Shown: positions 22,014 to 33,841 of the stretch, piece by piece
Layout of the letters: every line of letters begins with the position of its first letter
Numbering within the stretch: position 1 is the first letter of the stretch
Assembly (NCBI GenBank): GCA_029531795.1
Contig: JAPEIS010000011.1
Span: forward strand, 930,001 to 994,000
DNA length: 64,000 nt
Source of the DNA: Sclerotinia nivalis
Lineage: Eukaryota > Ascomycota > Leotiomycetes > Helotiales > Sclerotiniaceae
Direction of reading: 5' to 3'
The notes under the pieces: model-generated
What the model saw: only the letters and a program-made list of their open reading frames with translations
Databases searched by the model: none
Told to the model about the DNA's origin: nothing
Position numbers and translations under genes: made by a program

Positions 22014-23283
22014 TTACAGACGTTGATGCTTCATACAACCAGTTTCTTAATGGGATGCCTTACATGATGCCTGTAAGCCCTTGGTTCTACACTAATCTGC
22101 CCAAGTTCCATAAGAATTGGCTTTGGCGAGGTGATGATTTGTGGTATGACCGATGGGAAGAGATCCATTTTTGGCAACCTGATCTTGTTGAGATCATATC
22201 CTGGAATGATTATGGAGAATCTCATTATGGTAAGTTGCATTTCCATTCAGTATCATTCCCCTGTTCTGCTATAGTTACTAATTACATTATATTACAGTTG
22301 GGCCCATTGACGATACTACTATGGATGCAATGGCAAGTGCTCCTTACAACTATGCATTAGGAATGGACCATGATCCCTGGCTCCTATTTCTTCGTTTCAT
22401 TATTGAAATGTACAAGAGTGGAACATCACCTATATACCAAGAGATGGTTCAAGCCTGGTATCGCCCCAACCCAAATAGTGCAGGTTGCAGTACCAACGGC
22501 ACAACTGGAAACACTGCTTCTCAGTCAGTATAAGAGGAAACTCTTCTCCAACTTTCTGCCTTTTTAATATACTTGCTAATATTTGATGTATTTAGACTAT
22601 TGATCGAATTTCCTCCATCCCAGGTGGCGCAAGACAAAGTCTTCTTCTCCGCACTTCTCTCGTCGTATGCAGATGTTTATGTCACCATTGGCGGAGTCGA
22701 CACTGGCGCCAAATGGTTGAAGAAACCATATGGAGGAGTAGGTGTATATCACGGAAGTGTTGACATCAATGGCGTTGGACCAGTGATCATCGTAGTCATG
22801 AGAGATGACACAGTCATATGCTCAGCTATCGGTAAAATCAACATCTCAAACGAGTGCGAACAAGGTATTGCAAACTTCAATGCATATGTCATGGGTGCAG
22901 TCGGAGATTCATCAATCGCTGTCCCTGAAGTCCCTAACTGCAGTCTGAACTGTACCAGTGGTTCTGGTGCTGGGGATTTTCAGAAGCTCTGCGCATATTC
23001 CTGTGCACTTGGTTACTGTCCAAAGGGTGCCTGCTACTGTACTGGTATGGGTAAGGCAGTTCTTCCAAAGGTCTCAGGACCAGTGGGGTATCCTATTGCT
23101 GGAGCAGATGCAAACTTCGAGGGCCTATGCAATTTTGCTTGTGTTTATGGCTATTGTCCCCCAGAGCATGTAAGATCCCCTCCTTCGTTGTCGATCCGCT
23201 GTCCCATTTTCTACTATCAAGCTATGTTTGGATACTCTATGTCCAAAATCATACTTTCTATCCTTCATACCTCTTTTGGTAAG

Positions 23284-23299
23284 CAATTACTAATTCCAA
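23284..23299 (+). repeat. Intron 3'-end block, copy in GH71 intron 7
   Basis: CAATTACTAATTCCAA ends 10 bp before the acceptor of a 140-bp intron. The likely branch site ACTAAT is inside the block. Confidence 0.5.
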
Positions 23300-24813
23300 A
23301 TTAATCTAGTGTGGTACGGTATCGGGCCTGCCGATGGCCACACCTACAGTCTCGCCATTTACCCCTCCAGCTTGTATTCTTGGTAGTGGTGTTGGCTTAC
23401 TTGAAGGTCTTTGCAGTTATGCATGCAACTTTGGATTTTGTCCGATCAACGCTTGCGTGAGTAGACGAGTCATCTTCTATCCCCCTCGTCATTGAACGTG
23501 ACTCAAAGCTTCTATGCTAGAGTATGAAATTCCTCTAATAGATGGTTACTGACTCCTCTGGATTTTAGACTTGCACTGCTCAAGGTCCATTGAATGTCCC
23601 ACCGAAGGCAAACCCTAATATTGTATCCGCCCCTGCAAAAGGTCTCGATCACGCTACCTTTGGGCCACTTTGCCAATTCGCTTGCTCGCGTGGATGGTGT
23701 CCCAGCGATGTATGCGTAAGTAGACTTCGTTTCTTTACCTCATATCCCGAAATTTTATCTAAACAACCAAGTCTGCCTGGTTGCTTAAGTGAATCTTTGG
23801 TATATGTCTTTTGACTTTTTTTACTTTACGCCTTAATGCTTATCTTGGAAATGATTATTAATAACTTATTTTAGGGTCTGCTTGAAAATGGTTCAGGTCC
23901 TGTGTATGTCGACTCATCCATATATACGGTTGAAGCCCCTGAAATTGACGGGAACATCCCTTGTACACTTGTGAGTATAATCGGCCTTTATTATTCCCCT
24001 GCCCCAGTCCAATATTTTGTATTCTCCTATGGACATTCTGTCGAGTTCTAACACAACTTCAATTCCTCATCTTCCTTTGTGAGGTATCCTCATCAACTAG
24101 TTACTAATTTCTTTCTTTTATGTAGATTTTCCCTCCAAGTACATACCCTGGTGTAACTGTCTTCTCTTTTCCCGGTGTTACAACTACTTTAGCTCTCGGC
24201 ATCGGTAACGACGCTACTATAGTCACCACTGTAGTCACACCCAAGCCAAGTACGGGATCAGTGGTTTCTTTCTTCGGCTTGGATATCGAGGGTGGTTCGT
24301 CTGCCGGAATGACATTCGCCATGACTTCGAGTTTCAAGCCCGCTCCTCTACTAATAACCGTCAACATGATCTCAATTGTGTATACGACGAAGCTGTGGTT
24401 TAATCCAGTTACTACACCTGTCAATTGGCGTGTCGGTGGGGGTGTGCTAGCTACTACTACGACCTCAGCAGGTGGCTTTAACAGCGTATATCCTCCTGTT
24501 GAGTGGTCGGCTTTGCCAATGACTACTTTTTGCTCCGGACTGATCATAGTGTACTGCCAAACTTACTCCATGGATCAGATTACTACCTTGACCAATGTAC
24601 CTACGCCCACAACAGCAGTTATCTCCATTCCAGTACCAACAACCTCAGGGCAAACTACTTCTCCGATTATCATTGTTACAGTACCGGTACAATCAAGTGG
24701 TTATTATTGGAGCCCGTAAGTCACACTTTCCAATTGCAAACTGCAGCTCCGTGGTCTTTATTTCCTGGTGAAGATATGGCTACTTACTTCGGCTCCCAAC
24801 CTTTTTTAATGAG

Positions 24814-24833
24814 CAATTGCTGATTTTCCAACT
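24814..24833 (+). repeat. Intron 3'-end block, copy in GH71 intron 11
   Basis: CAATTGCTGATTTTCCAACT ends 6 bp before the acceptor of a 124-bp intron. Confidence 0.55.
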
Positions 24834-25987
24834 GCCTAGTGTACCTAATCCTACGCCTCCCACCATCCCCTGGCCAACATTGCCTCCCCTCCGGTTGCCT
24901 CCAGTGCCAACTTTGCCCTGCATTAACGTCGGTCTTATCAAGATTAACTGCCCTCCAAATAAATCTGCACCCACAACCAGATTTAACACCGGTCCGCCCA
25001 AGCCAACCTGCACCGCGAAATGTGGAACCATCTGCTCAATGAACTGCGATACTACCGGCAACCCTACTTCAGAGCCAGAGACGGAGACTGAGTGTGAAAC
25101 TTCGACTGTTACAGATATATTTGGTACGTCCTGTTTATGTCTGATTCCTCGATATTCAATCTTGTTTTGATCTCATTTTCTGCATCTTCTTTACTACCCA
25201 AAGCAATTTTTATTCTCGGTTTGGTTTGCACTGTATTTAGTAGTCAGTTACTAACTTCTTTATCCTCTAGTCTCATGTCAAACTGGTGTATGCACAACTA
25301 CCAAGTCATCTGTGGTCTCAGGGTGTGATATCCAAGCAACATCTACTACTACCGTAAGTGCAATCAGTATATGCCTTAACGGCCCTAATTTCTCCATAAA
25401 GCCTTCTGTTATATACAAACACTAATTCACGTATATTGTAGGAAGCACCTTATTGTCCATCTGGAGTTCCCGGTGACCAAGAGGAAGAAACCGACGATCA
25501 AAACAACCCTCTTGTGGTAAGAGGCACAGAAATTGCCGGTCAACCCCAAAACGGCGTCGCCATCATGGGCACCAAGCGATATGCCATTTTCTATGCTCCC
25601 AGCACCACCGGCTGGTTTTGGCACTACAAATCACAAGATATAGGACTGCCTTCCGCAATGCTCACGCCTGGCACAGTCACTTCCGCTGTATATCCTTCCA
25701 ATGCCATGCCATTTCCAACCGTGCTTATCATTCCTCCCATCCCCCAGGCCACGCGTTTGGCGGTGACTGCGCCCTGGTTGGAAGTGAGAGAATTCTGGAC
25801 AACTAGAGATTGCGAACTTTGCGTTGGGGACGACTGTTTGGAGCGAGCTGGTGGCAAGTTTAATCCTGAGTGTTGTGTTAATGAATGGTGTCCACCTCCT
25901 TGGGCAATGTGCAATTGTAATCCTGCGGGTGAGTGCGCTGGCACTGATCCTGAGTGTTGTTTCGATGGCGCTGGTATCAATTGCTAG

Positions 25988-27290
25988 ATACGCCTGGAGG
26001 AATCGATTTGATCGGACTTTGCACAAATTTTTCTTGAGTTCTCGAGGGGATGGATAGCGAGCAAAATGTTTTCTTAAATTCCCGCAATGGGTGCAGATGA
26101 TAGATACTAGAGTTTTCGGGTATGTCCTGTTACAGTATTCGAAAATTAGTTAGACAAACGTGCGCTAATGAAATAAAATAAAATGGATATGATATCTAAA
26201 TACTTTTACTGCCAAAAATGGTTATTGTGATTGCAGTCAGAAGATACATGTCTAAGTGATATGTGTAACATCGATGATGACCATTACTTCCCTACTGTCC
26301 GGAGCGGCACGACACGTCTGTCTACCACAACACCCCTACACCCCCGTTCTAGTCAAGCTTATCGGACAACAAATAGTTTGTTCACATGGGGGACTTCAGG
26401 GCTGTGAGGAGACCGGATGAGACGGAATAATGTAACTATCCCCAACCTCCTGAATGCCAAGACCTAGGTAATTTTACCGAGAGTTTAATATTCTTCACTC
26501 TCAGGAGTAAAGTCCAAATCATCTGCAACTCTTGAATGCGTATTCAAGCCTCCAAGAATAAGCGTGTAAAATCAGTTTAAAAGAGAAAGTAAAAGGCTAA
26601 TGTTGGCAGAGCACATCCTGCCAATAAACTTATGTGCACATTTATTATGCACGAGAGGGCTCAGCAGGGCTTTCAACTTTACGGTCCGTCCATTTTCGAA
26701 TATGACGCTATGATCTTGTATGAAGATAGTATGAATCCGTGCACTATCGGGATAATTATTGTTTTCCCTGGCCTTTCCTGCTCCAGCCTACTGATCCATG
26801 ATGGTCAGTTCAGCACCAACTTTTTTCTCCGCGAAAAGGGACTAAAGGTTACTGCTATGAATTTCAACGATAGTCTTGAACCTTCCCGTGCACCTCAGAG
26901 CTCACAGTATAGTAGAGATTATCTTATTTAGTACGAAACAATCCCGTTTCCTTCCACGAACGCTTGCATAGTAAAGAACTAACACGTCTTCTACGCGCAA
27001 GAACTCCTCCTTTTTTGGCTTCTCTTCCGAGTAACATTTTTATGCATTCCCGCGAAGGACTTGGTTTCTATGATTGCAGTGGCCTCCATCCCTCCAAATC
27101 CGTCTGGTTTAACTCGACCGATAGATCATGGCAAATCATTTCTTGAACGCGCTGCTGATTGTGGTAAAACAGTGAGTTGCTACGTAGGACACTCGTGGAC
27201 TCGTTAATATCAGGTCATCAACAAGAATTTGCTCAGGAAAAGCTTCAGCATTCTTGGCAAATTTTAGGGTCGGTCGTTTCCTCTACCACT
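25988..27290. other. Intergenic after the GH71 gene
   Basis: No supportable gene. A plus-strand open frame at 26632-26931 (99 codons) has no recognisable feature. Confidence 0.5.
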
Positions 27291-27599
27291 TCAACCACTA
27301 ACCAAATGTCCGAAAAACCTAGATCCAAACCCCACGCACACTCGACCCAGTGCATCGCAATCAAAGGCCTCTGCAGTCACAGAGCCAAGTTCAAAAGTCA
27401 AATCACCGTATCCCAAGCAGCGATTTAGCGCCACAACATCCTTCACGAAGACTCGACTTAGGATTCGCATTAGCGAAAAGGCGATATTAATGCTTGGTGC
27501 GGCCGCGACGGAATTGGCTTGATGTCCGCATGAAATCAAATAGATGATCACGACAGGCACGAGGAAGGTGAATAGAAGCTTGACGGACTTGATTCGCAT
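27291..27599 (-). CDS. Possible small secreted or membrane-anchored protein
   Basis: A single open frame of 102 codons starting MRIKSVKLLFTFLVPVVIIY, a convincing signal peptide or N-terminal anchor. The rest is short, mixed in composition, with few Cys, and resembles no family I know. The ATG context (ATTACCATGC) is acceptable. Coding status is uncertain because nothing but the hydrophobic N-terminus supports it. Confidence 0.3.
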   Translation of the reverse strand: MRIKSVKLLFTFLVPVVIIYLISCGHQANSVAAAPSINIAFSLMRILSRVFVKDVVALNRCLGYGDLTFELGSVTAEAFDCDALGRVCVGFGSRFFGHLVSG

Positions 27600-29001
27600 G
27601 GTAATTTAGTCTGGTGTAGTGTTTAGCGCGTAGAGGGGTTTTGATGTTAGAAAGATTTATCATGGTTGCCTTTTTACTCTTCCAGAGTTTTAATCTTTTG
27701 CTTTGGTTGTTGGCTGTACCGTAGCTACCGTAAAGAGGAGTGAGACACTGTCGACAGAAAATCTCACGAGTCGGTAAAGGGCTATCAAGTGGCTAGAAAA
27801 AAAGTACGGCTTTGACGGAGCTATCTACTTAGGTCAATATTTGCATCATGCATGAGGTTCTCGCTGCTATTTATAACATGCTGCCAGGCATATAATTTAT
27901 GAAATCATCGGTCCTGGTAGAAACCCCTAAACTCTCTACCTGTGCACTTGATAGATATTTGTCAACCACTACTTTGACCATGTCCTGGAATGGTACCGCA
28001 AAGCTATATACACTACGAAACATAAATAAATGCACAAGATGTCGTTGAAGAATTCGACACCTCAGGCTGAAGGATTGCCTGGTCTCATTTTTCTTAGACA
28101 AGATAGATACCTTGGATGAAATCATAAAACTGCTTATTTTATCCATTATATTGATGTCGATCATGCATGCCTCTATAATTTCCTCTGAATAAGTGATTTT
28201 CGTAAGACTTGACCCATAGGGGCTCGTCGTCCAACTCTAAAAATCGTATAAAATCATTTAATTCCACATACTCTATTAAAACACATGAGCTCGAGCACAT
28301 GAAGGTTTCCATAAGGCCATTGCACGAATAAGTAGAAAAGACAGTCGAGGAGGTTACTACGCGTGTATCTCTGTATAAGTGGTCTCCTTGAAACCAACGC
28401 GAAATATACAGTGAAGCTTATGAGGCCCGAAATCCAAAGTAGGAAATATGAACGGAGCCGTATTCTGATTTACTGGACGACAGATGAGTGGCCCACAAGA
28501 GCAACAAATATAATGCTTGACTGCAATGCGAACTGGTTCGTAAAAACTTATTGCAGGCATGTTAATGTCAGTCTGAAACGAGATAAAAGTAGGAGTAAAA
28601 TGATCCGGCATATATTCAGCATTGCCCAGGCCGTGAAATACATATGCTTATGAGGCAGCCTTTTTCATTTTTTCAAAGTACAGAGGGCTAGATTGCAGAT
28701 GAACGCACGCACTATCATAGACAAATTTGGACATGAATGCTCCTAACAACCAGGTCAGGATTTCAAATTGTCCGGAATGGATCCGGAACGTTTTAAATCT
28801 TGAAAAAGCCGTGAGTCTTGGCGTATAGCTTGATATCCCAAGTAAACCCAATACTCCAAGCGAATTGGATGTTCGATATTGGCCAATACCTCGAACAACG
28901 AGCAGCCCTCAATGATGGACCGCACTCCAGACTCTTGAAAATCCTAAACTCTGTATACCCCTTGAAGAGCTTTGAAATTGCCCAAGTACTCGAGAACATT
29001 C
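27600..29001. other. Intergenic before the dioxygenase gene
   Basis: No supportable gene. A 63-codon plus-strand frame ending at 29009 overlaps the 3' end of the dioxygenase gene and is probably chance. Confidence 0.45.
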
Positions 29002-30552
29002 TCAGATAATATTTGCATACCCCTCAGTCTGGGGAAGGTCTCTACTTATCTCCCAAACTTTATGAGGATCACTTTCCATCCTGCCAGTCTCGGGGTTCTC
29101 AATATCCCAACAAATATGTCTAGCATGAGTACGAAGGAAATTTTGGTCCTGATTTTGATACCTTTCGGCCAAGACTCGGTACCTACTCATGAAGACATCA
29201 GTATCAATATAAGCTCCCTTAAGCCATCTCTCCCCAGCCGATGTATCAAATTCTTTCCTGCCATGAAGTACTCTTCGGTTGTTGAAAATGACGCATTCCC
29301 CCTCCTGTAACCTGTATTCATACATGTTTTCAGGTGCCTCTACTCGAGATGCAAATTGCCTCAAAGCTTCAGCCACCAGCACCGAACTAGACGGGACATC
29401 AAATGTCGCTTGAAATGGCGGTGAATAATTAACGTGCCTAATAGCAGTGACTTTGCTGAATTTTGTTCCTTTTCTACGGTTTGTTGGTTTGGATAATATC
29501 ACAGGATGTTTATAATGATAATGTTCACCAGCGTTGCGGTAATGGTAGGGGACTTTCTGTCTGCACAACTCGTCGAAATTATGCTGATCAAGCTGCCCAG
29601 CAGCGTGAAAAGCATCGGAGAAGATAGATGAGCCACCCGGACAGGTGTTCCGCAAACAATGAAGGAACTGAAACCCCGGGGGGTTAGCCATATACAGCAA
29701 ATCCATGTGCAAGCCCAAGTATTGAGATGTATAGGCTACATTCTTAGCCTGAGGAACAGACTTAACATCCCAGGTAACTCCATAGAGGGTGTCCCGAAGA
29801 TTACCGATACGTTTTGCAATATCAACAACTGATGTTTCTGACTCTGGCACGTCTCTAAGAATGAGCAGCCCATAATCACGAAGCATGATCAAAGCTCTAA
29901 ATAAACCTTCTTCGGTGTTTATGTAATCATCAAAGGTTACATATTGCAGCTTTTTAGCAATCTCTTCTGCATTCCACCCGATAGGTCTAATGTTATTATG
30001 ACGGTCAGTGTGATGGGCTTTGGGTGAAGAATTCGTTTCGAAGAACTTTTTGGAAAACGACGAAACATGGCCTGATCCGTAGCCTGGAATATCGTTATTC
30101 CAAGAAATATTTAAATTTTTATTTTCATCCAGTAGAATGGAAGTGACCTTGATCTCAGAAGGAATGTCGGAAGTTTGAAAGTTCTTCTGTTTTGTGGAAG
30201 GATCAACGCATCTATGGCAGCCACAAGCATCGCGGAGGAACAAAGGGGGATAAGATACGCCGTTGACTTTTATGACCTGAGAACTATCACCGATGATCTC
30301 AAAGTCGAAAGGGAATTTTGCGTTCTGATTTCAGGTTAACATGAGTCTTATATAAAAGATTCCTTATAATACCTGTGAATCGGATGTCTGCTTGGATGAG
30401 GGCGATGTGTTATGAAGACTTGGTTGATTTGTGTCGCTACTCTGAGCTGCAAACAATCTCCGATGAATGTGAGAGACGCGCAGGGTTGCCAAAAGAGGAC
30501 GTGATATAGCAGCTCGGCGACCAAACTTCAGGCCAAGACGCAAGGCACTCAT
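29002..30552 (-). CDS. Gamma-butyrobetaine dioxygenase-like Fe(II)/2-oxoglutarate oxygenase
   Basis: Two minus-strand exons, 30552-30373 and 30324-29002 (500 residues); the 48-bp intron is GTATTA...CAG. The family hydroxylates gamma-butyrobetaine (carnitine synthesis, last step) or trimethyllysine (first step). The start at 30552 gives an Arg-rich, Asp/Glu-free leader (MSALRLGLKFGRRAAIS) typical of mitochondrial import. An ATG at 30648 would add 32 residues. An N-terminal FLRDACGCHRCVDPSTKQK is the zinc-binding Cys cluster of this family (LRDxCxCxxC). The oxygenase core has the HxD pair in GLHMDLLYM, the distal His in VLHGRKEF and a 2-oxoglutarate-binding Arg in GERWLKGAYID. The CxCxxC pattern favours gamma-butyrobetaine over trimethyllysine hydroxylase, but substrate is inferred. 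It diverges from the mitochondrial carrier gene at 30938. Confidence 0.88.
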
Positions 30553-30937
30553 CTTTTCAATTCCAGTCTTTGAAAGCGAGAGTGAAGGGTATATTGACCT
30601 GAAATGGGCAAGGACTGAATGCCAGTATACGGACCTACTCTCCGCCAAACAGTATTAAGACTATCAAGATAGAGCCACCTTGAACTCGATCAACCTTTAC
30701 CTTTACCCATGAGCCGAGGTGAACATATTATCAGTGTCACGTGACTACATGTATTACCACCGGTGTATTGAGGAGCTGAATTACGTAATCATTTTTATGC
30801 TGAAAACTATCCTTCTTCAGATATAGGTACTCTTCTCATTGCTTTTCTATCTTACACACCTCCTTGAAAATCTAGAGCATAAGGATTGATATCAATATTC
30901 AATCTCAAGCTTCAATACCATTCTGAACGTCAGATGT
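30553..30937. promoter_or_regulatory. Bidirectional promoter with TCACGTGA palindrome
   Basis: 385 bp separate the start codons of two divergent genes for predicted mitochondrial proteins. It contains the perfect palindrome TCACGTGA at 30737-30744, an E-box of the kind bound by bHLH factors such as Cbf1 or SREBP types. Function at this locus is inferred. Confidence 0.4.
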
Positions 30938-32054
30938 ATGTCTGGAAGCGCTGAGCATCTGAAGGTTTTATAAACGTACCACTGTCCCACAAAATCAAGA
31001 AACTGATGCATATCTAGGGTTCCAAAACCCAATCAATGATAGCTGGTGCAACAGCTGGATTGATTGCTAGGTAAATACATAATTGGTCAACTTTAAATCT
31101 CTTTATACTCACATTTCTCACGCAGATTCGTGATCGCTCCCCTGGACGTTGTTAAGATTCGCCTGCAATTGCAATCACATTCCGCATCAGACCCTCTCTC
31201 TCATCGGGATCTTCGAGGATCACCAATATACAAAGGCACACTTCCTACGATCAAACGTATCTTCCGAGAGGAAGGATTGTCGGCATTATGGAAGGGAAAT
31301 GTTCCAGCAGAGTTGATGTACGTTTCGTACAGTGCGATTCAATTCACGATGTATAGATCTGTTACGCTGGCCCTTCAAGATACTGTTGGGGAACATAGAA
31401 TGCCAGCTGCTGCTGAAAGTTTCATTGCCGGAGCATCTGCAGGAGCTGTCGCTACGACCGCCACTTATCCTCTTGATTTACTTCGGACACGATTCGCTGC
31501 GCAAGGAGTAGAAAGGATATATACTTCTCTCCGAGCCTCTATCCGTGATATTGCCGTTAATGAAGGACCGAGAGGGTTTTTCCAAGGACTTGGGGCTGGA
31601 GTTGGACAAATTATACCGTACATGGGGATTTTCTTTGCCACATACGAGAGTTTACGTCTCCCGTTAGGAACTCTACACATGCCATTTGGATCCGGAGATG
31701 CAACCGCTGGAGTTATTGCTTCAGTTATTGCAAAAACTGGCATATTCCCATTTGATTTGATTAGGAAGAGATTGCAAGTACAAGGGCCAACAAGAGAAAG
31801 ATACGTTCATAAGAACATCCCAGTTTACAATGGTGTATTTCGGACCATGCGACACATAATACAAAACGAAGGTTACCGAGGGCTTTATCGAGGATTGACA
31901 GTCAGGTATGTAGACGATCAGCTTGGGATTTTCTTGTGCTAACAGCATTAGTCTTTTCAAGGCGGCCCCAGCTAGTGCCGTTACTATGTGGACATATGAA
32001 CGAGTTCTACGACTCTTACTAAAATGGGAGAAAGCCCATGGGAGTCCAACGTGA
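30938..32054 (+). CDS. TPC1: Mitochondrial thiamine pyrophosphate carrier (TPC1-type)
   Basis: Four exons: 30938-30964, 31018-31070, 31126-31905 and 31952-32054 (320 residues). The first exon codes only nine residues (MSGSAEHLK), which matches the short N-terminus of fungal TPC1 proteins. Members import thiamine pyrophosphate into the mitochondrial matrix, usually by exchange with nucleotides. Three carrier repeats are visible, each with its signature: [16 protein letters not shown] and PFDLIRKR, at the end of the first helix of each repeat. The GG-type motifs [21 protein letters not shown] and [10 protein letters not shown] are also present. Length is normal for a mitochondrial carrier (about 300 residues). 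The substrate is inferred from N-terminal and repeat-one similarity to TPC1; another nucleotide-type carrier is the alternative. Confidence 0.9.
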
Positions 32055-32677
32055 TGTAAGCATCTCCTAAGGTAAGATCTTACATGAGGTTAGTAAAATT
32101 TACAGAGGAGTTGACTCCAAAACTGTATACTATTGCGGTGATTCCCCGCGTCTTCCATAGATTTATAGACAATAATGATAGAAGTAAAATAACAAGCACC
32201 AAAAAGTACCAATGATGCCAACTCATTTCCCATTTGTCTAAAATGAATTTCCAACGGAATTCCTAAAATGGTTAGAGGAATGAGGCATGTATGCAGGAAT
32301 GCAGGAATGCAGGAAATAGATGAAACAATACCAATGCAGTGGATGCTGAACCACAATGCACGTGCCAGATTGATATCTCTCGGGCGGAAGGAGATCGATT
32401 CTCAGTTTAACCTCGTCGCATCACAATTCAATATGACTACCAATACCAATACTGCAGGAGATCTCCACAGAACTTCTAGAGGTATATCTTAAGTAAATCG
32501 CAGTCCCTGGCTTTATTCATTTCATCAATAATCTGATTTCGTGCTGTTATCATCAAAAGTTTCAAGTACCAGTATTCGTACCCTTCGCTGGTCAAAGCTC
32601 CCTCCCGGTCTCAATACCCCCTTCAACTAAATTCATTTGCATGTGATAGCCGACTTCAACAACACAATCTTCTCAGT
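32055..32677. other. Intergenic between carrier and acidic protein genes
   Basis: No supportable gene. Three copies of GCAGGAAT in a row lie near 32291-32312. The right 100 bp are pyrimidine-rich leader. Confidence 0.5.
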
Positions 32678-33841
32678 ATGTCGACAACTATAACAACTTC
32701 GAAAGTAGAGCAATTACTAGCTCCACTCTTGGCATCTTTACCTGCGGCTTCTGTATCTCCTCAACCTCCCACGGCACTACTTCCTTTACTATCGCCAATT
32801 TTACGTCAGAGAGTCCAAATTTTATCTTCAACTTCAGACGAACCATGGCTTCCACTGCTCTGCTACGATGCTTCCAATATCTCGAAGTTAGAACAAGCTA
32901 TAAAAAATGATCGATTGGAAGCACATCCTGTTTCTGGAGAGGTTGAGGTTGATTGGGATAGTGAGGTAGAAATACAATATCGGCGAATTGATGAAGAGAC
33001 TTTGCAAGCACTTGTTATTCTTAAGGATCTTTCTTTGAGTGTGCGGCTCGTATGGTGCGTCGGTGATGAGCTTGGGGGTGGTGATGGTTGGAGGATTGGA
33101 GAAGTGGGAGCATATGACCCGGAAAATCAAGAAGGATGGGGAAAGGAAGACATCGCTTCTGCTGAAAGGGCTTTTATATCTGGAGCTCCACAAGTATCTA
33201 CACAGGCAGGTGGCACTCTTTCAAATGTCTCAAATGGTGCCAAAGATATCGAAGCAGAGGATGACGATGATGATGATTACTGGGCTCAATATGACAATAC
33301 ACCCTCTCGTACGCCCGCACCGAAACATTCTCCAGCGCCTCAGTCAATGCAAAACGGTTCAAAGAGTGCTGATGACGAAGACTCATATTACGCGCAATAT
33401 GCCGATGTACAACCTGCTATGGATAACCATGATCCAGACGAGGCAGCACAGAATGGAACCGTCGAAACGTCGCTCGGTCAAGATGATCAAATCACTTCTA
33501 CCTTAAAACAAACCTTACAAAACCACACGCCATCTCATGAGGTAAAGCCATGGGATTCAGAGACTAGCAGCGCAATAATGAATGGCGGGGAATATGTTGA
33601 AGTCGTGCAACCACGACCAGGAAGTAGAACAAGCTCAAGTGGAAGTGAGACTGTTGCGAAACTCGAGAAAAGAGCAGAGGCACGAGAACAAAATGAAATT
33701 GGTATCAAGCAGCATATTTCAACAAGTGTAAAGAGCTTGTACAGACTGGCGAAAGTAGCTGGGATCGAGAGGGCAGAATTTGATAGGTTGATTCGGACCG
33801 AGTTGGATTGTCTGAGTTTGATGGATGAGGATGATCAATGA
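32678..33841 (+). CDS. Conserved-type acidic fungal protein of unknown function
   Basis: An intronless frame of 387 codons, well supported by length and composition. The N-terminal third looks folded (LLAPLLASLPAASV, EPWLPLLCYDASN, EVEIQYRRIDEETLQALVIL, VRLVWCVGD), and suggests a small globular domain. The middle is acidic and probably disordered, with DDDDDDYWAQYD at about residues 193-204 and a related SYYAQYAD later. The C-terminal 60 residues (KLEKRAEAREQNEIGIKQ and on) are predicted helical or coiled-coil. It has no signal peptide or membrane span. I do not recognise a named family; fungal genomes contain orthologue-like proteins with this layout as far as I recall, but no role is known to me. 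Confidence 0.8.
   Translation: MSTTITTSKVEQLLAPLLASLPAASVSPQPPTALLPLLSPILRQRVQILSSTSDEPWLPLLCYDASNISKLEQAIKNDRLEAHPVSGEVEVDWDSEVEIQYRRIDEETLQALVILKDLSLSVRLVWCVGDELGGGDGWRIGEVGAYDPENQEGWGKEDIASAERAFISGAPQVSTQAGGTLSNVSNGAKDIEAEDDDDDDYWAQYDNTPSRTPAPKHSPAPQSMQNGSKSADDEDSYYAQYADVQPAMDNHDPDEAAQNGTVETSLGQDDQITSTLKQTLQNHTPSHEVKPWDSETSSAIMNGGEYVEVVQPRPGSRTSSSGSETVAKLEKRAEAREQNEIGIKQHISTSVKSLYRLAKVAGIERAEFDRLIRTELDCLSLMDEDDQ

Larger units (their letters stand above)
21062..25987 (+). pseudogene. GH71 alpha-1,3-glucanase (mutanase) with four cysteine modules; in-frame TAG in the signal peptide
   Basis: Fourteen exons: 21062-21229, 21295-21345, 21415-21787, 21836-21868, 22020-22229, 22298-22527, 22624-23169, 23310-23456, 23569-23715, 23875-23970, 24126-24715, 24840-25123, 25271-25353 and 25442-25987 (1,168 codons counting stops). 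GH71 enzymes cleave alpha-1,3-glucan of fungal walls. Family signs are KAVFAHFMVGNVYNW, AGIDAFVLNM, KPLVSTFEG, FFIPDW and ISWNDYGESHYVGPI. After the catalytic part (to about residue 455) come four LCxxxCxxGxCPxxxC modules resembling CBM24-type glucan-binding repeats, then a long Thr/Pro-rich and Cys-containing extension. The N-terminus reads MKILQLFS, then TAG at 21086-21088, then LLAISLQFNTVVS. That is a normal signal peptide apart from the stop. The next in-frame Met lies after the first beta-strand. Everything downstream is intact, so this is either a very recent null allele, a readthrough case, an unrecognised 5' exon or a base error. Confidence 0.8.

Noticed and set aside
28818..29009. 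Plus-strand frame of 63 codons overlapping the dioxygenase 3' end
   Set aside because: Too short, with no match to a known domain, and partly opposite a confident gene.
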